Assembly (NCBI GenBank): GCA_008933995.1
Contig: WARS01000029.1
Span: 7,316,332-7,380,331 of the forward strand
From: Datnioides undecimradiatus
Taxonomy: Eukaryota; Chordata; Actinopteri; Lobotiformes; Datnioididae
Direction: 5' to 3'
DNA: 64,000 bases
In this document: in pieces, positions 61,427 through 64,000 of the stretch
How positions within the stretch are numbered: position 1 is the stretch's first letter
Layout: each line of letters starts with the position of its first letter
Notes under the pieces: model-generated
The model's database searches: none
What the model was told of the DNA's origin: nothing
Seen by the model: only the letters and a program-made list of their open reading frames with translations
Program-made: the position numbers and the translations under genes

Positions 61427-63089
61427 ATGTGGGGGGTGACGTTTCTCTGTCAGCAGATGGACACAGCTGGATGAAACCAAGTCCGCTATCTGCCTCAAGC
61501 TGCTGCTCAACACACGCCCACTCATGTCACAATAATAATGTGGATTGAAGCAACATGTATCAAAATGAAGGGCACATTTGGTTTGGAGGATATGTTTGGA
61601 TTCACCTTAACACAGAGACCAATGTGGGTCCTACAGTTTTGGCTTTTTCCCCTAAAATCTGCAGAACAACTCCCTGATTGTTGTACAGAGAACCAATCGG
61701 GACAATTTATGAAAAGCAACAAATGACAAACCAGTGACATTTCATTCAAGTCAGACACTGTGCAGGTCTGTTACCAAAACAGTGGCAGCAATGGAAAATG
61801 TAACGGCTGTATCGGTTTCCTGTTTTCTCCTGATATGTCCCCTCTCCTGGCAGATAAGCTGGCTGAGTAATTCTGCATACATGCATACAGATGCTCCAAA
61901 ACAGCTGGTAATGATTAGAGGCCTGAGTCAGCCTGTTCTGAAGACTGAATTAATGACTTTGTTAAGGGCAAGTGAAACAAATGTCGATAACATCTGACTT
62001 GAACGATCAATAAAATTGTGACGCTCTCTGGTTAAACGCTCCAAATGAATGAGACAGCATGAGTGAGATGACCAAGGTGGTGTTATTTGCTGGCAGTTCA
62101 ACAAACCTTCGACACATGAGAGGTCTTGGTCTTCTTGGGGTCTGAGAAGGCCGAGAGGGGGATGGTGGGGAGCATTGGGTAGTCTGGACTGGGCCGTGAC
62201 ACAGCTTCAGCCCCCTCTGGAACCACCAATACCTGAAATTAAAGAGACAGCTCTTAGTTTCCGTGTAGACCTTCAAAGCCACTGTACATTGTTATATACA
62301 CTGTAAATTCTCAGATGGTGTACAGGGCCTTTATTTAATCCAACTGAAGACATGACCAGGCTTTTACAGAGCACCTGTTTTGAACGCCCCTGGTTTCCAT
62401 AAGTAAAAGTCCCACTCGCTTTTCCCCCAAACATAATGTTGCGTGACTCATAGCTGGAGCACTTCCTTGGTTTGAGTGGTTATTAAAGTCTCCTGGTTGA
62501 ATCATCAGTGCAAAAGATGCAGCACTGAGTTGAAAATACCAGTTTCTTTAAAATAGTTAAGTCTGTCAAGTCTCTCTCAAGGCACAAAGTGATGATATAA
62601 TCTAGGAGAGGCCGTGGCTAGCCGATTAGCTTAAGTTAAATAAATAAACAGAGTTTAGACATAATGTCAAAACTGTTTGGTTTATTTCTTGAATCACTGC
62701 TTGCTCATCAAGAGACAGCAAGCTTCCTTGCGGCGGTAGCATGCAGTAGGATTGTTGTTGAACAGCCTTCAACAAGCGCAGTCCAGTGTCGCAACAACAC
62801 AGCTTTTAGTATTTATTTACAGGTGCACAACAGGTTTCGACAGCCAGCAAACACATTTCATTATGTTGTGGCTGCTACTACAGCTCTGTTGTTGAGTATC
62901 CGCTGCTGAATGCAGTCAATCATTTAGCCATTAGTCCAGCCTCACCCCTCCAGCTTTGATCAGCTTTCTCCTGAATTCTTTGGTGGGGTTGTTGAAGGTG
63001 AGCTTCTCACAGCGCAGGTGGTTGACTGGTGGGTTGCCCTCCAAGTTAAGGAACAGGTCATAATTGAAACACACCTTTTTTGGCTCCTC
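56365..63089 (-). CDS. mllt1: mllt1 (ENL), YEATS-domain elongation factor, 5' end outside window
   Basis: ENL reads acetylated and crotonylated histone H3 through its YEATS domain and recruits the super elongation complex (P-TEFb, AF4 family, ELL) and DOT1L. Nine exons in frame encode 498 residues: the C-terminal part of YEATS from the position of human residue 93 ([20 protein letters not shown]), a PEST-like Ser/Lys/Gly-rich linker with an 11-Gly run, an acidic serine cluster ([14 protein letters not shown]) and the C-terminal ANC1 homology domain. The acyl-lysine cage residues (human F59, Y78) are encoded by exons beyond base 64,000. A paralogue, mllt3 (AF9), exists, but the linker, C-terminus and synteny with acsbg2 support mllt1. 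Confidence 0.95.
57071..57142 (-). CDS. mllt1: mllt1 exon: AHD helices
   Basis: Reads [20 protein letters not shown] then VLQQ, the first helices of the AF4/DOT1L/CBX8-binding domain. The donor is CAA|GTGTGT. Confidence 0.95.
57750..57818 (-). CDS. mllt1: mllt1 exon: start of the C-terminal AHD region
   Basis: Reads [20 protein letters not shown] then YDK, 69 nt, phase 0. Human has KKGTYDK, so one residue is absent here. Confidence 0.93.
58411..58510 (-). CDS. mllt1: mllt1 exon: Ser/Pro-rich segment
   Basis: Reads [20 protein letters not shown] then [13 protein letters not shown]. The acceptor is GTCAG|ACTC and the donor AAA|GTGAGT. Confidence 0.93.
58530..58542 (+). promoter_or_regulatory. 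DR1 nuclear-receptor-type motif
   Basis: GGGTCA-G-AGGTCA in the mllt1 intron 20 bp from an acceptor. A single motif match without other support. Confidence 0.25.
59215..59326 (-). CDS. mllt1: mllt1 exon: acidic cluster
   Basis: Reads [20 protein letters not shown] then [17 protein letters not shown], as in human [20 protein letters not shown]. The donor TCG splits an arginine codon. Confidence 0.94.
59473..59563 (-). CDS. mllt1: mllt1 exon: serine-rich segment
   Basis: Reads [20 protein letters not shown] then [10 protein letters not shown], matching human [20 protein letters not shown]. The acceptor is ACAG|CAG, a tandem NAGNAG that may drop the first glutamine. Confidence 0.92.
59897..60550 (-). 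CDS. mllt1: mllt1 large exon: Ser/Lys/Gly-rich linker
   Basis: 654 nt, 218 codons. Reads [19 protein letters not shown], an eight-serine run, [14 protein letters not shown], a Gly-rich tract with an 11-Gly run, [16 protein letters not shown] and [16 protein letters not shown]. It is probably disordered. It includes an A8 coding run (TCA AAA AAA ACG). Confidence 0.94.
60715..61010. repeat. Dispersed percomorph repeat (GCTAAC type)
   Basis: GCTAACATGCTTACG, TTAGCATGCTAAAATGAGC, TAATTAGCGCTAAAC, TTGGTCATAGGTCAAATAC and ATTCATCCTCTGAATAACACG followed by AATGTGTGTGCCAAATT form the typical order of a fish interspersed repeat. Recognised by pattern. Confidence 0.6.
61403..61426. repeat. (GT)n microsatellite
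   Basis: About 12 GT units in an mllt1 intron. Confidence 0.9.
62107..62232 (-). CDS. mllt1: mllt1 exon: post-YEATS linker
   Basis: Reads [36 protein letters not shown] and [25 protein letters not shown] is shared with human ENL. The donor is AAG|GTTTGT. Confidence 0.94.
62946..63089 (-). CDS. mllt1: mllt1 exon: C-terminal part of YEATS domain
   Basis: Reads [39 protein letters not shown] and RRKLIKAGG, the last strands of YEATS. It is 144 nt, phase 0, with donor GGG|GTGAGG. The preceding exon lies off the window. Confidence 0.95.
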
Positions 63090-64000
63090 CTGAAGGGGAA
63101 AAAACAGGATAAATGGTTTTACCCTCCTGTAACACCATATGTAACACAAACTCATTTGTATTAGTCTCTCTGCTTTAATGCTGGACATTGAGTCCCCTCT
63201 CAATACTGACACATTCACAAGAAAGATAAAAGCTGACTGAATGAACGCCTGAGAGTCAATAAACCACACAGACAGAGCTGGAGCCGACACACTGATAAGA
63301 AACAAGTGACATTCCTGAGAGAAGCTGTTAAAACTAAAGCGGAAGAAAAGGCATTAAGACATTCCTGAGTGATTTTAGAAACAAAAATGTAAATGTAGAT
63401 GGATTAATGGCTGCTGATAGTTACTCTCCTCATGCTTGTCTTTGAATACTTTCTCCATCCTCTTGACAGATTTGTCCATTGTGTACAAGTTAATTGCACA
63501 CAGGAGGAGGAAGTAACATGCCTGGGTGGAGTCCAGTGGTTTAATAAAGAACTACAGGAGCTGATGGTACATTAATGTGCACATACCTCTCAGGCACTGT
63601 CTTTATCTTGTAACGAGAGTTAAGTGGTTCTTTCTGCCTTTAATCTTTCATTTAAATGGCTGATGGAGACGTAAAGGTGCCACTATAATAGTGTGTGCTC
63701 TTTTCATTTCAGTCACTTAGAGAGAGGAATGTCCCTTTAAAATGTATATTTTACTAACACCGTTGTACATGCTGATTGGTTTATTGGGTTTATGAAGGAA
63801 GCCATTCTCAAAAGATATGGTCAAAGCACTTAAACAACATACATGCACTTAAGTAATCTGATTTTTCTTGGCTTTGGGAAATAACCTGATTTCTGAAACA
63901 CCATGTAAAAGGAAGAGTCAGTTTTTTGCCAAGTTAAGGAATTAACCTGGTTAAAAAACAGATTTCCTCCCAGATGTTTGGGCATATAAACACAGTCTAA
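63090..64000 (-). other. mllt1: mllt1 intron, continuing past the window edge
   Basis: Upstream of the YEATS exon. No further mllt1 exon is recognisable before the window ends. Confidence 0.7.

Larger units (their letters stand above)
60551..62106 (-). other. mllt1: mllt1 intron with dispersed repeats
   Basis: Contains a fish interspersed repeat (60715-61010) and (GT)n at 61403-61426. No exon is seen. Confidence 0.7.

Noticed and set aside
61091-61525. 144-codon minus-strand open frame in an mllt1 intron
   Set aside because: Contains a translated (CA)n repeat and no recognisable domain; overlaps no spliceable mllt1 frame.

Overview
The window is vertebrate nuclear DNA: short exons with GT-AG junctions, kilobase introns, (CA)n microsatellites and dispersed repeats. 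Protein sequences and fish-type repeats (a LINE tail, GCTAAC-type and AAGTAC-type interspersed repeats) point to a teleost, probably a spiny-rayed (percomorph) one. The species cannot be named from the sequence. The gene order is the conserved block RFX2 - ACSBG2 - MLLT1 known from human 19p13.3.

Region 1 (about 420-27,300, minus strand): rfx2, a ciliary and spermatogenic RFX transcription factor. I resolved 17 coding exons in continuous frame, giving 734 residues from an ATG at 16,735 to a TGA at 2,508. The 3'UTR runs to about 420. A 10-kb 5' intron leads to a promoter and noncoding first-exon region near 26.3-27.4 kb. Its introns carry RFX X-box palindromes, a SOX-OCT composite element and a DNA transposon whose end lies 27 bp from a splice donor.

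Region 2 (27.4-33.4 kb): intergenic space between the divergent rfx2 and acsbg2 promoters. It holds a truncated LINE 3' tail and other dispersed repeats; I see no convincing gene.

Region 3 (33.4-49.0 kb, plus strand): acsbg2, a bubblegum-type long-chain acyl-CoA synthetase. There is one mostly noncoding first exon and 14 further coding exons, giving 757 residues from the conventional ATG or 767 from an in-frame ATG in exon 1. One intron uses a GC donor.

Region 4 (about 50.4 kb to the window edge, minus strand): mllt1 (ENL), a YEATS-domain acetyl-lysine reader of the super elongation complex. Nine exons are present (498 residues, the C-terminal part of YEATS through the AHD). The first YEATS exon(s) lie beyond base 64,000. 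Its 3'UTR is long and faces the acsbg2 3' end.

The three genes do not form a pathway. rfx2 and acsbg2 are divergent and both have testis or cilia links in mammals; acsbg2 and mllt1 converge. I found no rRNA, tRNA, CRISPR array or viral gene, and no clearly new gene system. The items most worth a second look are the RFX X-box clusters inside rfx2, the SOX-OCT element, the convergent CTCF-like motifs, the nuclear-receptor half-site array downstream of acsbg2 and several splice or poly(A) oddities.
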